A stretch of DNA of 64,000 bases from Labrenzia sp. DG1229 (GTDB taxonomy: Bacteria > Pseudomonadota > Alphaproteobacteria > Rhizobiales > Stappiaceae): positions 119,383 to 183,382 of the forward strand of contig NZ_KI928941.1 in assembly GCF_000521215.1 (NCBI RefSeq), read 5' to 3'. Below are positions 17,080-26,547 of the stretch, piece after piece. Made by a program: the position numbers and the translations under genes. Below the pieces are notes generated by a model, which did not search any database, was not told where the DNA came from, and saw only the letters and a list, made by a program, of their open reading frames with translations. The number at the start of each line of letters is the position of its first letter. Positions within the stretch are counted from its first letter, which is position 1.

Positions 17080-17751
17080 TCAGGGAGATTTGCTGCGAGC
17101 CTCTCTTGATGCGCCGTCCACACCATTGAAGAAAGTTGCAACAATGTTTCGAACGGCGGACGGAACATCTATGTCCATTTCAATGTTGTATACATATTTG
17201 CGGATGGCGATGTAGAAAACACCTCCATGCAGCCCCCAGAACACTTCCAGATCTTGTTCGCTCGGCATGGCTTTCTGCTTGCCGAACCCGCATTCGTGGC
17301 GGTATTCCTCGACCGCGGGAACAATGACCTTTTCACGGATCAGGCTCAGATAGCGTTCTGTAAGGTCATAGGATTTCAGGCCGGACGAAACGAAGATCCG
17401 GACCCAGTCATAGTCGAAAACCCGGTCCGCGTATTCCAAATAGAACTGAGTCAGCCGCTCCTGTAGCGGGCGGTTCCTGTCCACAATGAGTTTCTCCCAA
17501 TCCGGATTCCAACGCCGCAGATAGATGTGTTCGTAGACCCGCTCTATCAGCGCATCCTTGCTTTCAAAATGCTTGTAGATGACCGCGTGGGAAATCCCCA
17601 TGCGTTTGGCCAGCTCCCGGGTCTGCCCTTCGAAACCGCATTCGGCAAAAAAACGCACTGCCTCTGAAACGATCAGTTTTTCACGATCTTCCGCACGCAT
17701 GTTTTTGCGGCGCGGACCGGCGGGATACTTTTGCGGACTGGAAGACGGCAT
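17080..17751 (-). CDS. TetR-family regulator of the molybdenum hydroxylase operon
   Basis: A 223-residue protein with an N-terminal TetR helix-turn-helix (REKLIVSEAVRFFAECGFEG, TRELAKRMGISHAVIYKHFE; about residues 20-65) and a helical ligand domain with several aromatic residues (FYLEYADRVFDYDWVRIFVS). ATG 17751 has GAGGAAAAA in front and begins MPSSSPQKYPAGPRRKNMRA. Upstream frame extension lacks a ribosome site. It is divergent from the FAD subunit gene, and two matching operators lie between them, so it very likely represses that operon and itself. Confidence 0.88.
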   Translation of the reverse strand: MPSSSPQKYPAGPRRKNMRAEDREKLIVSEAVRFFAECGFEGQTRELAKRMGISHAVIYKHFESKDALIERVYEHIYLRRWNPDWEKLIVDRNRPLQERLTQFYLEYADRVFDYDWVRIFVSSGLKSYDLTERYLSLIREKVIVPAVEEYRHECGFGKQKAMPSEQDLEVFWGLHGGVFYIAIRKYVYNIEMDIDVPSAVRNIVATFFNGVDGASREARSKSP

Positions 17752-17795
17752 TTTTTCCTCTGATCTGATTTCTGTTTTTCTAGCAACTTCGGAAG

Positions 17796-17817
17796 AAATA
17801 ACCAAGCGGTCACTTTT
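17796..17817. promoter_or_regulatory. TetR operator copy 1
   Basis: The site reads AAATAACCAAGCGGTCACTT and extends into a T-run. It matches the second copy in the outer AACCA and GGTCACTTT halves, with a mismatched centre (AGC against ATT). Its centre is 52 bases from that of copy 2, about five DNA turns, so both sites face the same side of the helix. Confidence 0.65.
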
Positions 17818-17845
17818 TGCTTGATCGTCACCGCCCTTTGAAGTA

Positions 17846-17869
17846 AAAAGTGACCAATTGGTTACTTTT
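17846..17869. promoter_or_regulatory. TetR operator copy 2
   Basis: A 24-base near-perfect palindrome centred on CCAATTGG (AAAAGTGACC, AATT, GGTTACTTTT pattern) with one mismatched pair. It lies 31 bases upstream of the FAD subunit start at 17900, where a bound dimer would block the promoter or early elongation. Confidence 0.75.
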
Positions 17870-17899
17870 ATGGTTGAAAGCCGCATCCGGGGAGGGATA

Positions 17900-18760
17900 A
17901 TGAAGCCGCCAGCCTTCGATTACTTGCGCGCCGAGTCCATCGCGGGTGCTCTATCTGCCTTTCAGGAAAAAGACGGAGATGCGGTTTATCTTGCAGGTGG
18001 ACACAGTGTTGTGCCGTCTCTGAACTTACGTCTTCAAGCGCCGTCTTCGCTGATCGACATTTCTGCTATCGATACACTATCGGGCATTTCACGGCATGAC
18101 GGCTGGCTGCGTATCGGGGCGATGACCCGTCATGTGGATGTCCTCAAAAATCCTGAAATCGGCAAACATGCACCGCTCTTTCAGGCGGCTGCGCCCCATG
18201 TCGCCCATCCGGCCATTCGCAATCGTGGCACGATTGGCGGCAGTTTGTCTCTAGCAGATCCGGCCTCCGAGTTTCCCGCCGTTGCACTGGCTCTGCGCGC
18301 CGAAATGGAAGTCGTCAACCCGCAGGGCCTGCGACGTGTCCCGGCCGACGACTTCTTCATTGACATATTTGAAACGGACATGGAATCGGGCGAGATCCTG
18401 CAGGCGGTCTGGATCCCGCCCGTGCAAGCTGGTCAGGTCCACGCCTTTGATGAACTTGCGCGTCGCCAGGGGGACTATGCGATGGTCGGCGTCGCAATCA
18501 GCGGCATTCTGCTTGCTGGTATCTTGTCCGAAATCCGTATCGCCTTTCTGTCCGTCGGCAACAAACCCACCCGGGCAGTCGCTGCGGAGGCTGCATTGAT
18601 CGGCCTTCCGGTGAACGCGGCCGCCATAGCAGTGGCTCAGGAAGAGCTCGAAAAGGATCTTGATCCGCCAGAGGATCCGCAGCTTCCGCCGGCTGCACGC
18701 AAACACATGGCACGTGTGCTTCTGGGCCGGACATTAACAACCTTGGGGGCATCAGCGTGA
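17900..18760 (+). CDS. molybdenum hydroxylase FAD-binding (medium) subunit
   Basis: A 286-residue CoxM/CutM-type flavoprotein. The FAD-binding loops are visible as LAGGHSVVPSLNLRLQAPSS (about residues 33-52) and NRGTIGGSLSLADPASEFPA (about 109-128). It transfers electrons from the 2Fe-2S subunit to its acceptor in a xanthine-oxidase-family hydroxylase. ATG 17900 (MKPPAFDYLRAESIAG) has GGGAGGG upstream; upstream codons lack a ribosome site. The stop overlaps the next start by four bases. First gene of an operon running to the TRAP system, probably under TetR control. Confidence 0.92.
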   Translation: MKPPAFDYLRAESIAGALSAFQEKDGDAVYLAGGHSVVPSLNLRLQAPSSLIDISAIDTLSGISRHDGWLRIGAMTRHVDVLKNPEIGKHAPLFQAAAPHVAHPAIRNRGTIGGSLSLADPASEFPAVALALRAEMEVVNPQGLRRVPADDFFIDIFETDMESGEILQAVWIPPVQAGQVHAFDELARRQGDYAMVGVAISGILLAGILSEIRIAFLSVGNKPTRAVAAEAALIGLPVNAAAIAVAQEELEKDLDPPEDPQLPPAARKHMARVLLGRTLTTLGASA

Positions 18761-19245
18761 AGACGGAAATCAGTCTGACAGTCAATGGTGAAGAACTCCA
18801 CGCATTCGTTGAGCCACGCTTGAGCCTAGCGGACTTTTTAAGAGACAGCTTGAGGCTGACGGGAACGCATCTGGGATGTGAAATGGGCGCCTGCGGGGCC
18901 TGTCTGGTCTTGTTGACCGGAACACCAGTCCATGCCTGCCTGGTTCTTGCGGTACAGGCTGCCGGTCAGGACGTGGAAACCATTGAGGGATTGAGCGAAC
19001 GCGGTGCCATCGGCGACCTTCAAAAATCCTTTTATGAGCGCAACGCCCTCCAGTGCGGATACTGTACGTCCGGAATGATCGTCAGTGCCCATGCCCTGTT
19101 GGCGGAAAACATGACCCCCGCGCGCGCCGACATCCGCGATGCCCTGTCCGGTAACTACTGCCGGTGCACCGGCTACGAGGCCATCGTTGATGCCATCGAA
19201 ACGACGGCAGTCCGGCGCAAGAGTCAGGTGGAGGCGGCTGAATGA
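18757..19245 (+). CDS. molybdenum hydroxylase 2Fe-2S (small) subunit
   Basis: A 162-residue CoxS-type protein with both expected clusters: the plant-type ferredoxin motif CEMGACGACLVLLTGTPVHAC (cysteines about residues 43-64) and the helical-domain motif CGYCTSGM with CRCTGYEAI (about 102-140). It links the molybdenum centre to the FAD subunit. The GTG start overlaps the previous stop as GTGA and its own stop overlaps the next ATG as ATGA, so the three subunits are translationally coupled. Length is normal. Confidence 0.93.
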   Translation: MKTEISLTVNGEELHAFVEPRLSLADFLRDSLRLTGTHLGCEMGACGACLVLLTGTPVHACLVLAVQAAGQDVETIEGLSERGAIGDLQKSFYERNALQCGYCTSGMIVSAHALLAENMTPARADIRDALSGNYCRCTGYEAIVDAIETTAVRRKSQVEAAE

Positions 19246-21606
19246 ACGCACCCTTCACCACTGACGGCCAGATCGGCAAACCCCAACGCCGTCAGAACGC
19301 CAAGCGGCATGTGGCCGGCCGGGGCAAATTCACCAGTGATCTCGAACTGCCGCGCATGGTCCACGCGGCCTTTGTCCGCAGTCCTATGGCCAAGGGCCGG
19401 ATTGCCGAGCTGGATGTCCGTGCCGCCGCGAGCGCACGGGGTGTGATCCGGGCCTATACTGCTGCGGACCTCAATGACCTGTGCGAACCATGGACGGGGA
19501 CACTCGATCATTTCGCCCCGATGGTCAGCTCGCCGCAGTCCATCCTGGCTGACCGTGAGGTCCTGTGGGCCGGACATCCGGTCGTCATGATCCTGGCGTG
19601 CAGCCGGGCAGAGGCTGAAGACGCCTGCGAGCTGGTGCTGCTGGACATTGACGACGACCCGGCAAGCGTTGATGGGCGCACCGCTTTGGAAGAAGGGGCG
19701 CCCATTGCCGTCGATGGCTTGGACAGCAACTTGTGCTTCCAGACGGTTTTGGAAACAGAGACTGTCGATGATGCATTCACCGCCGCGGCCTACATCGTGG
19801 AGGACGACTTCACTTTTGGACGGCATACGGCCGTGACGCTCGAGCCCCGGGCAATTGTTGCGGATTACGATCCCTCGTGTGGCCAGCTGACAGTTCATCA
19901 CGGCACCCAGACCCCGTACCAGTTTCAGGACATTTACGCCCGACACTTTGGTTTGGCGGAAAGTCAGGTCAGGGTCATCGCCCCGGATGTCGGCGGATCC
20001 TTCGGCATGAAATTGCACGTTTACAATGAGGAAATGGCGGTCGTGGCCGCAAGCCTAAAACTCGGCCGGCCGGTCCGGTTCGTTGCTGATCGCCTGGAAA
20101 GCTTCGTCTCCGACATTCACGCCCGAGATCACGTGGTTTCCGCACGTATGGCGGTTGCCGAAGACGGCAGCATCCTGGCCATGGACGTTCAGGACAGGAC
20201 CCAGATCGGACCGTTTTCGACCTATCCGCGCACCAGTGTTGTGGAAGGCAACCAAGTGGTCCGCCTGATGGGAGCCCCCTACAAGATGCCCGATTACCGC
20301 GGCCGATTGCAGGTAGTGTTTCAGAACAAGGTTCAAACCAGCCAGTATCGAGCGGTCGGCCATCCGATTGCCTGCGCGGTGACCGAAGCACTGGTCGATC
20401 GCGCGGCCGACGCTACCGGACTTGATGTATTTGAAATTCGAGCTCGAAATCTCTTGTCCGACACGGCCTATCCTCATGTCTCGGCGACAGGGTATCAGTT
20501 CGAACAGCTCTCTCACGGGGCTTGCCTTTCGAAGCTCAAAGAACTGATGACTTACGATACTCTGCGTGCGGACCAGGCAGACTTTCGGACGAAAGGACAT
20601 CTTCCGCGGTGTCGGCATCGCTCCATTTGTGGAAATAACAAATCCCGGCGCAGCTTTTTATGGCGTTGGCGGCGCGCGTATTTCCGCCCAAGACGGTGCC
20701 ATTGTAAGATTGACACCTTCCGGTGACGTGCATTGTGCCGTGTCCGTAACGGAACAGGGACAAGGAACCGAAACGATCATTGCCCAGATCGTTTCAGAAC
20801 AACTCGGCGTTGAGACTGGCCAGGTCAAGGTCACCACCGGTGACACGGACACGACCCCCAGTGGTGGCGCAACCTGGGCCTGCCGGGGCGCCGGAACAGG
20901 TGGCGAAACCGCCTTGCGTGCAGGGCGGAAATTGAGAGATCAAATCCTGTCTCTTGCGTCTCAAATCCTGCAAACCGATGCTGGCCAGCTGGCACTTGCC
21001 TCCAATGCTGTCGTTGACGTTGCAAGCGGCAAGGAACGAATGTCGCTTGCTGAGGTCGGGCGCATTGCGACATACCGGCCCGACACATTGCCGGCGGGGA
21101 CAGACAATTCCCTAACCGCGGCCCATCACTTCGCGCCAACCGGCTACCCGTTCGATTTCACCAATGGCATTCAAGGCAGTCATGTGGAAGTTGATGTCGA
21201 AACAGGGCTGGTCCGGCTTTTGAAACATTGGGTCGTCGAAGATTGCGGCCGGATCATCAATCCGCTTCTGGTGGATGAGCAGATCCGGGGCGGTGTTGTT
21301 CAAGGCCTGGGCGCGGCGCTGTTCGAAGAATGTCTCTACGACGAGACTGGGCAGCTCACGAACGGATCGCTGGCAGATTATCTGGTTCCCATGGCTTGCG
21401 AGATGCCGGAGATCGTGATCGGGCATGTCGAAACGCCGACCCAGGACACGATCCTTGGCGCAAAGGGTGTCGGCGAGGCCGGAACCGCTGCCGCCGGAGC
21501 TGCCGTGATGAACGCGGTCAACGACGCCCTGAAACCAATGGGAGCATCCATCAGCCAAACGCCAATGACGCCCCACCGCATATTGTGGGCGCTTGGTCAT
21601 GTTTGA
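19242..21606 (+). pseudogene. molybdenum hydroxylase large (molybdopterin) subunit, single frameshift
   Basis: About 787 codons in two frames: 19242 to about 20594, then one extra base, then the downstream frame to the stop at 21606. The junction lies near the AAAGG at 20592-20596, where FRTK should read on as DIFRGVGIAPFVEITNPGAA. Family features are present on both sides: GRGKFTSDLELPRMVHAAFV, PDVGGSFGMK, QYRAVGHP (near residue 368) and GAKGVGEAGTAA, whose glutamate is the likely catalytic base. QYRAVGHP is not the AYRCSFR loop of form I CO dehydrogenase, so CO oxidation is not supported. Either a real inactivating mutation or a sequence error. Confidence 0.85.
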
Positions 21607-21632
21607 TTTTTTTGCAAATGGGAGTGTTGGCC

Positions 21633-22109
21633 ATGGAACTTGAAGGGGCGCCAGCCTTATCCGCTGATGCTGAAACAGTCTGGGCCGCTTTGTTCGATCC
21701 CGGAATTTCAGAACGCGCCATCCCGTGCTGCGAATGCCTCAAGCAGACCGGCGACACGTCTTGTGCCGCTGTCGTCAAGCTGAAGATCGGACCGGTGTCG
21801 GACCGTTTCAAAGGCGATGTCGAATTCACGGACATCGATCCACTGAAAGCAAGCACGTTGTCGGGCAAGGGAACTGATGGAATTGCCGGTTTCGCAAAGG
21901 GCAGCGCCTGCGTGACGCTTGAACCGCACTCAGGTGAAACGCAATTGGCGTATGTGGTTGAAGCCACCGTTGGCGGCAAACTGGTCGCGCTTGGCAGCCG
22001 CCTGATCAAATCGACGGTGAACAAGCTGGCCAGGGACTTCTTCGCAGCTTTCGAAAAGATCTTGTCTGAAGAGGCCGAAGCAGAAACCGCGAAATTATCT
22101 GCGACCTGA
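21633..22109 (+). CDS. CoxG-like SRPBCC protein of the molybdenum hydroxylase operon
   Basis: A 158-residue SRPBCC-fold protein (MELEGAPALSADAETVWAAL, VKLKIGPVSDRFKGDVEFTD, QLAYVVEATVGGKLVALGSR). This matches CoxG proteins encoded beside molybdenum hydroxylases, which are thought to help assemble or anchor the enzyme at the membrane. ATG 21633 has GGAG eight bases upstream; ATG 21618 has none. It follows the large subunit by 26 bases. It supports a genuine operon despite the frameshift upstream. Confidence 0.88.
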   Translation: MELEGAPALSADAETVWAALFDPGISERAIPCCECLKQTGDTSCAAVVKLKIGPVSDRFKGDVEFTDIDPLKASTLSGKGTDGIAGFAKGSACVTLEPHSGETQLAYVVEATVGGKLVALGSRLIKSTVNKLARDFFAAFEKILSEEAEAETAKLSAT

Positions 22110-22186
22110 GAGGACATGAAACCGGGGGCCGGCGCAAGGGCGAGAGGACCTGAGCGCAATGGTCGCTGACACAGAGGGAGGAAATG

Positions 22187-23260
22187 ATGAAACTGACACG
22201 TAGAGGTTTTTTGGCAGGTACAACAGTGGCACTCGCCACGCCATACCTGAACACCCGCTCCATTGCGGCTGAAACCATCAGCATCCAGATCGGTTCAAGC
22301 CATCCGACAAACAACATCTGGGTTTATGCGATGCAGGACACGCTACAGCCCGCGCTCGACAAGTTGCTGGCGGACGCCGGCGGTGACTTTGCGGTCAACT
22401 GGGGCGAAAACTACGGAGGCACGCTTTACAAGTTTAAGGACACCCGCGCGGCCGTGCGCGACGGCATCGTCGATATCGGCATGGTCGGTACGGTTTGGGA
22501 GGGCTCTTCGATGCCTTTGCAAAATGTCACCTATTTCACACCGTTCGCAAATTCGAACCACAATGTGGTCATCGATATCTTCGACAATCTCACCGATAAT
22601 CTGCCGGAGCTGCGTGCTGGCTGGACCGACCAGAACATGGTCCACTTGTCGTCTCTTGTAACAGACAATTACGATGTCTATTCCAACTTCGAGATCAACT
22701 CGGTCGACGACATAGCCAACCGGCGCCTCAATGCGCCGGGCACTTCAGCCAACTGGTTGAAGGATACAGGCTGCACACCCGTCAACGGCGCGTTGACGAC
22801 ATACTACACCGACATTCAAACCGGTGTATCCGAAGGGGCGCTGTCGTTTGCAAGCGGTATCCAGCCGACACGAGTCTATGAAGTCGCCCCGCGCCTGACA
22901 CGCGTCGGTTTCGGCTCGATGTATTTTGGCGGCATTGCGGTCAACAAGCAGTTTTTCGACCGGATGCCGGACGCGGTTCAGGCCGCATTGCGCGAAGCGG
23001 GCAGGATTACGTCCCGCAGTCATGGTGACTATGTAACCGAGCGCTCGACCAATGCCATGACGGAAATGGTCGCCGCTGGGCTGCAGGTCTCCGAGATGGT
23101 GCAGGCTGAACGCGAAAGATGGGCTGCAACCCTCCCGAATGTCGCCAAGCCTTGGCTTGACGCCAATGGCCCGGCAGCGGCAACAGTGCTCAAGGCATAC
23201 TTCGATGCCCTCAAGGAACGCGAGATCACGCCGGCACGTGACTGGGCCGCTGAGATCTGA
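22187..23260 (+). CDS. TRAP transporter substrate-binding protein (DctP type)
   Basis: A 357-residue exported binding protein. The leader has a twin-arginine-like start (LTRRGFLAGTTVALATPYLN) ending near IAAE. Typical DctP features follow: GSSHPTNNIWVYAMQDTLQP, FKDTRAAVRDGIVDIGMVGT, DDIANRRLNAPGTSANW and FGGIAVNKQFFDRM. It collects an organic acid in the periplasm and hands it to the DctQM carrier next door. The second ATG (22187) sits five bases after GGAGG; ATG 22184 is too close. The position after the hydroxylase genes suggests the ligand is that enzyme's substrate (inference). Confidence 0.92.
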   Translation: MKLTRRGFLAGTTVALATPYLNTRSIAAETISIQIGSSHPTNNIWVYAMQDTLQPALDKLLADAGGDFAVNWGENYGGTLYKFKDTRAAVRDGIVDIGMVGTVWEGSSMPLQNVTYFTPFANSNHNVVIDIFDNLTDNLPELRAGWTDQNMVHLSSLVTDNYDVYSNFEINSVDDIANRRLNAPGTSANWLKDTGCTPVNGALTTYYTDIQTGVSEGALSFASGIQPTRVYEVAPRLTRVGFGSMYFGGIAVNKQFFDRMPDAVQAALREAGRITSRSHGDYVTERSTNAMTEMVAAGLQVSEMVQAERERWAATLPNVAKPWLDANGPAAATVLKAYFDALKEREITPARDWAAEI

Positions 23261-23304
23261 TCGAAAGAAAGCGTCAAAAAAGTATCGCGGCGGCGGAGAC
23301 AGGT

Positions 23305-23850
23305 ATGCTTCAAAACATAACATATGTGCCCGAAAGAAGCTGGTTCAGGCGTGTCTTGCAGGGTGTTCTGAATGCCGTTGCCGCGATTGGCACCATCTGG
23401 ATTGTTGCGATCATGTTCCTGATCGTGGCTGATGTGTTCGGCAGGAATTTTCTGGCCATGCCGATCATCGGCGTGGCTGAAATCGCCGCCAGATCAGTGG
23501 TTGCTATCGTTTTCCTGATGCTGCCGGCAGCAGCACTGAACGGGTCATTGATCCGGGCCGATTTTCTCCAGCGCGGTCTGCGTTACCTGGCCCCCAGCAG
23601 TGTTGAAGTGCTGGACGCCATCTTTGCCCTGGTTGGCGCACTAATCTTTCTGCTCGTTGCCGTTGCGGCCTGGCCAGACACGGTCCGTTCCTTGCAAAGT
23701 GCGGAGTTTTTCGGCGTAAGGGGCGTGTGGACGTTGCCAACTTTTCCATTTCGTCTCATCGTTGTTTTCGGGTCTGCTAGCACCTCTCTCGCGTTTGCCG
23801 TTTCTGCATTGGGCTGCCTGAGCGACATGCACAGGTCGAAGGCTTCCTGA
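23305..23850 (+). CDS. TRAP transporter small permease (DctQ type)
   Basis: A 181-residue membrane protein with four hydrophobic helices (for example IWIVAIMFLIVADVFGRNFL near 30-50, and VVAIVFLMLPAAALNGSLIR near 70-90). The VADVFGRNF stretch is the classical DctQ signature. It joins the large subunit in a sodium-driven carrier. Stop and next start are one base apart (TGACATG), so translation is coupled with dctM. It follows dctP by 44 bases. Confidence 0.92.
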   Translation: MLQNITYVPERSWFRRVLQGVLNAVAAIGTIWIVAIMFLIVADVFGRNFLAMPIIGVAEIAARSVVAIVFLMLPAAALNGSLIRADFLQRGLRYLAPSSVEVLDAIFALVGALIFLLVAVAAWPDTVRSLQSAEFFGVRGVWTLPTFPFRLIVVFGSASTSLAFAVSALGCLSDMHRSKAS

Positions 23851-23851
23851 C

Positions 23852-25171
23852 ATGACCAATATCACTATCGGCTTAGTCCTGATTGCTGTTCTTTTTGCGC
23901 TGGTGCTTTTAGGGATGCGGATCGCCGTCGCACTGATGGCGGTTGCGTTCGCCGGTGTCTGGATTCTGCGGGACAATTTCGATCTCGCGATGAAGCTGAT
24001 GTCGATTGCCGCCTACAACGGCGTTGCTAATTACCTGTTCGCCACGATTCCGCTTTTCGTTCTCATGGGACACCTGGTCAACATTTCGAATGTGGGCAAG
24101 GATACCTTTGATGTAGCCGAAAGCCTATTACACCGGCTGCACGGCGGGCTCGGCGTTGCTACTGTTTCAGCAAACACAGTGTTCGCGGCCGTAACAGGGG
24201 TCTCCATCGCATCGGCCGCCGTGTTCACCAAGGTGGCGGTACCCGAAATGAGCCGCCATGGCTATCGCCGGTCCTTTTCCGCCGGCACGGTCGCCGGTAG
24301 TTCCGTGCTTGGCATGCTGATTCCGCCAAGCCTGCTGCTGATCATCTATGGCGTTCTGGCGGAGCAATCCATCGGCCGTATGTTCATTGCCGGTCTGCTT
24401 CCAGGCGCTCTTCTGGCCTGCGGCTTCGTTGCGGTAATCCTGCTGCTCGCAAAATTCGCGCCAGGCTTTGTCTTCACAAAGAAACGCAATGACTATCTGA
24501 TGACACAAACCGACAGGGTCCAAGCGATGCCGGCCCGCGAAATGATCTTGAAGCTTTTGCCGCTATTGGTTCTGGTCACATGTGTCCTTGGCGGTCTTTA
24601 CAGCGGCTTTTTCACACCAACGGAAGCGGGAGGAGTCGGCGCATTCGCCGCCCTCATCGTTGCATTGCTACGCCGCAGTCTAACTTGGCCGAAAACGTGG
24701 TCCGTAATGACCCAGACCGGTACGATTTCTGTAGGGATCTTGGTGCTTCTCGTAGCCGCCGGTTTCTACAGCCAGATGCTGGCAGTTGCGGGCATTCCGA
24801 ATGCCATTGCGGGCTTTGTTCAAGGCAGTGGGTTTGGCGCGACAGGGTTCTTGATCGTCTATGTGTCACTGGTGCTGCTGCTTGGCATGATCCTGGACAG
24901 CAGCTCGATCCTCTTGATCGTGGTCCCCATTGCCGCCCCAATTGCACAAGGACTGGGTTTCGATCTTGTCCATTTCGGAATTATCACGGTGATCGCCGTC
25001 GAAGTTGGTCTTCTGACACCGCCATTCGGCATCTCGATTTTCACGGTTCATGCAACACTTGCAGATCCCACCACCAAACTGGAATCCATCTTTGCCGGCG
25101 CCTTGCCCTTCGTCGGTGTGATGTTGGCCGTCCTGATACTGATCGCAGCATTCCCACAGCTGGTAATGTAG
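23852..25171 (+). CDS. TRAP transporter large permease (DctM type)
   Basis: A 439-residue, roughly 12-helix protein with DctM hallmarks: FATIPLFVLMGHLV, VTGVSIASAAVFTKVAVPEM, GSSVLGMLIPPSLLLIIYGV, GFFTPTEAGGVGAFAALIVA and the C-terminal GLLTPPFGISIF. It forms the sodium-coupled translocation path. It ends the TetR-controlled operon that starts at 17900. No clear terminator follows; the next 470 bases lack a gene. Confidence 0.93.
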   Translation: MTNITIGLVLIAVLFALVLLGMRIAVALMAVAFAGVWILRDNFDLAMKLMSIAAYNGVANYLFATIPLFVLMGHLVNISNVGKDTFDVAESLLHRLHGGLGVATVSANTVFAAVTGVSIASAAVFTKVAVPEMSRHGYRRSFSAGTVAGSSVLGMLIPPSLLLIIYGVLAEQSIGRMFIAGLLPGALLACGFVAVILLLAKFAPGFVFTKKRNDYLMTQTDRVQAMPAREMILKLLPLLVLVTCVLGGLYSGFFTPTEAGGVGAFAALIVALLRRSLTWPKTWSVMTQTGTISVGILVLLVAAGFYSQMLAVAGIPNAIAGFVQGSGFGATGFLIVYVSLVLLLGMILDSSSILLIVVPIAAPIAQGLGFDLVHFGIITVIAVEVGLLTPPFGISIFTVHATLADPTTKLESIFAGALPFVGVMLAVLILIAAFPQLVM

Positions 25172-25647
25172 GCGCCTAGCCAAATTCAGCGTTGATATTG
25201 CCAGGTTGCTGGACCTGCAGAGTTAGACAAAGTCACCATTCAGATTGTGCAACGTGATGAGACAGTCAGTCGAGGATCCTAATTGCTGGGCCGGGTTGCA
25301 AGGGAGATTGATGCGCTGACTCCGCATCCCATCCCGTCGGAAGAAATTGAACTTTCTTGGATCGCCCTGTCTCTGATCCAAGCTCGACATTCGTTCTAAC
25401 TGCAGTGACGGTCGGCTTGCCGCCCTCCAAAGACATTGCCAGGATTTTCAAGTCAGCAGGTTTATCCGCATCCAGGCCGTTCAAGAGCCGCGCAACGAAT
25501 GTCCGGTTTTGAAAGTTGATCCTGAACTGCTGTAAGACCGAAATGTAAAGCGAAGCAGTTTTTCTCGCGGATTGCAGCGAAGGCCTGCCTTGGTCTCACT
25601 TCGACCAACGCTCATCAGATCTCCGACCTAATTGGACACGATACGCT
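25172..25647. other. intergenic region, possible gene debris
   Basis: About 475 bases after dctM. A 72-codon minus frame (25266-25484; LKILAMSLEGGKPTVTAVRT) has a protein-like middle but no ribosome site or family match, and may be debris. The hydroxylase operon probably terminates here, though no clear hairpin was seen. Confidence 0.35.
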
Positions 25648-26547
25648 CTAATTTGGGATGGAGCCCGCGACGAGCCTGGCGGTCTCGGCCCGTTGTTCCG
25701 CCGTATAGATGGCTCCTGACTTGATCGCGAAGCTGGGAGTAAGGCTCAAACGCGCTACATATGCCTCGACCGCGACGTCGGCCACCTCCCGGGCAGGTGT
25801 AAGTCCGCTGGGGCGCCCATCTCCGACAGGTGCGTCCGAGGCCAGCGTGGATGCGGACAGGGCATGCAGGACCTCAGGCGCATCAATCAAAGGTAAGGCC
25901 TTGAGCATGAATACGAGGCTGTCAGGGTCGGCCTGGGGGATTTGTGTCAGTAGACTGGTCCGCGCTTGCCCGTCACCCAATGCCGATAGCGCCAGCCGCG
26001 CTGCCAAGGCTGCCGGGACAGTGGGCTCCTGTGGTTGTGCCTTAACCAGACGGGTACCGGGAAGGTGAGCAGAGAGCACGGCCTCCGATCCGGGTACCAA
26101 TGCCCCAAGGAGCAATACGCCCCCTTCCGCGTCTGCCGCCGCGAGAGCCGCCATTACCGCAGTCCGAAGCTGAGCGGCGACGGGGTCGGCGGGTGGGCCA
26201 TGGGCCAACACGAATTTGAGCGCAGCAGCGCTGGCGCGAGCTCGCAGATCCGGGTCCGATGCGCCGACATAAGGTAACACGGGCGCCAGTGCCTCTGCGC
26301 CGCCAACGGCAGCCAACAGATCCACCAGGTCCGACTTCGCGTCGGCGGTCTCCGCCGCGGCCAAGCGAGCAGCCAGGGGCGCCACGGCGGCTGGACCTGC
26401 CTCTACCAGAGCCTTCGAGGAACCTCCAGCCAACGCGGTTTCGATAACTGCCTCAAGGTTCATGTCGTCTGCCATGGTGCTTCCTGCAAGCCAAGTGAAC
26501 AGAAACGCCCATGCGGCGCTTCTGGCCAGGTTGCGGTGTCGAGCCAT
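25648..26547 (-). CDS. exported alpha-helical (HEAT-like) repeat protein of unknown function
   Basis: A 299-residue protein with an N-terminal signal (MARHRNLARSAAWAFLFTWL, likely cleavage after TMA) and then Ala/Leu/Val-rich helical pairs spaced about 30-40 residues (ALVEAGPAAVAPLAARLAAA, AEALAPVLPYVGASDPDLRA, PAALAARLALSALGDGQART, MLKALPLIDAPEVLHALSAS). This is the look of a HEAT/ARM solenoid. The start codon shares a base with the stop of the upstream gene (TAATG), so the two are co-translated. Base composition is visibly richer in G+C than that of its partner. A role as binding or neutralising partner of the neighbour is possible but unproven. Confidence 0.72.
   Translation of the reverse strand: MARHRNLARSAAWAFLFTWLAGSTMADDMNLEAVIETALAGGSSKALVEAGPAAVAPLAARLAAAETADAKSDLVDLLAAVGGAEALAPVLPYVGASDPDLRARASAAALKFVLAHGPPADPVAAQLRTAVMAALAAADAEGGVLLLGALVPGSEAVLSAHLPGTRLVKAQPQEPTVPAALAARLALSALGDGQARTSLLTQIPQADPDSLVFMLKALPLIDAPEVLHALSASTLASDAPVGDGRPSGLTPAREVADVAVEAYVARLSLTPSFAIKSGAIYTAEQRAETARLVAGSIPN

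Noticed and set aside
17900..22109. Aerobic CO dehydrogenase (coxMSL-coxG)
   Set aside because: The large subunit lacks the AYRCSFR loop with its copper-binding cysteine; only the general molybdenum hydroxylase family is supported.
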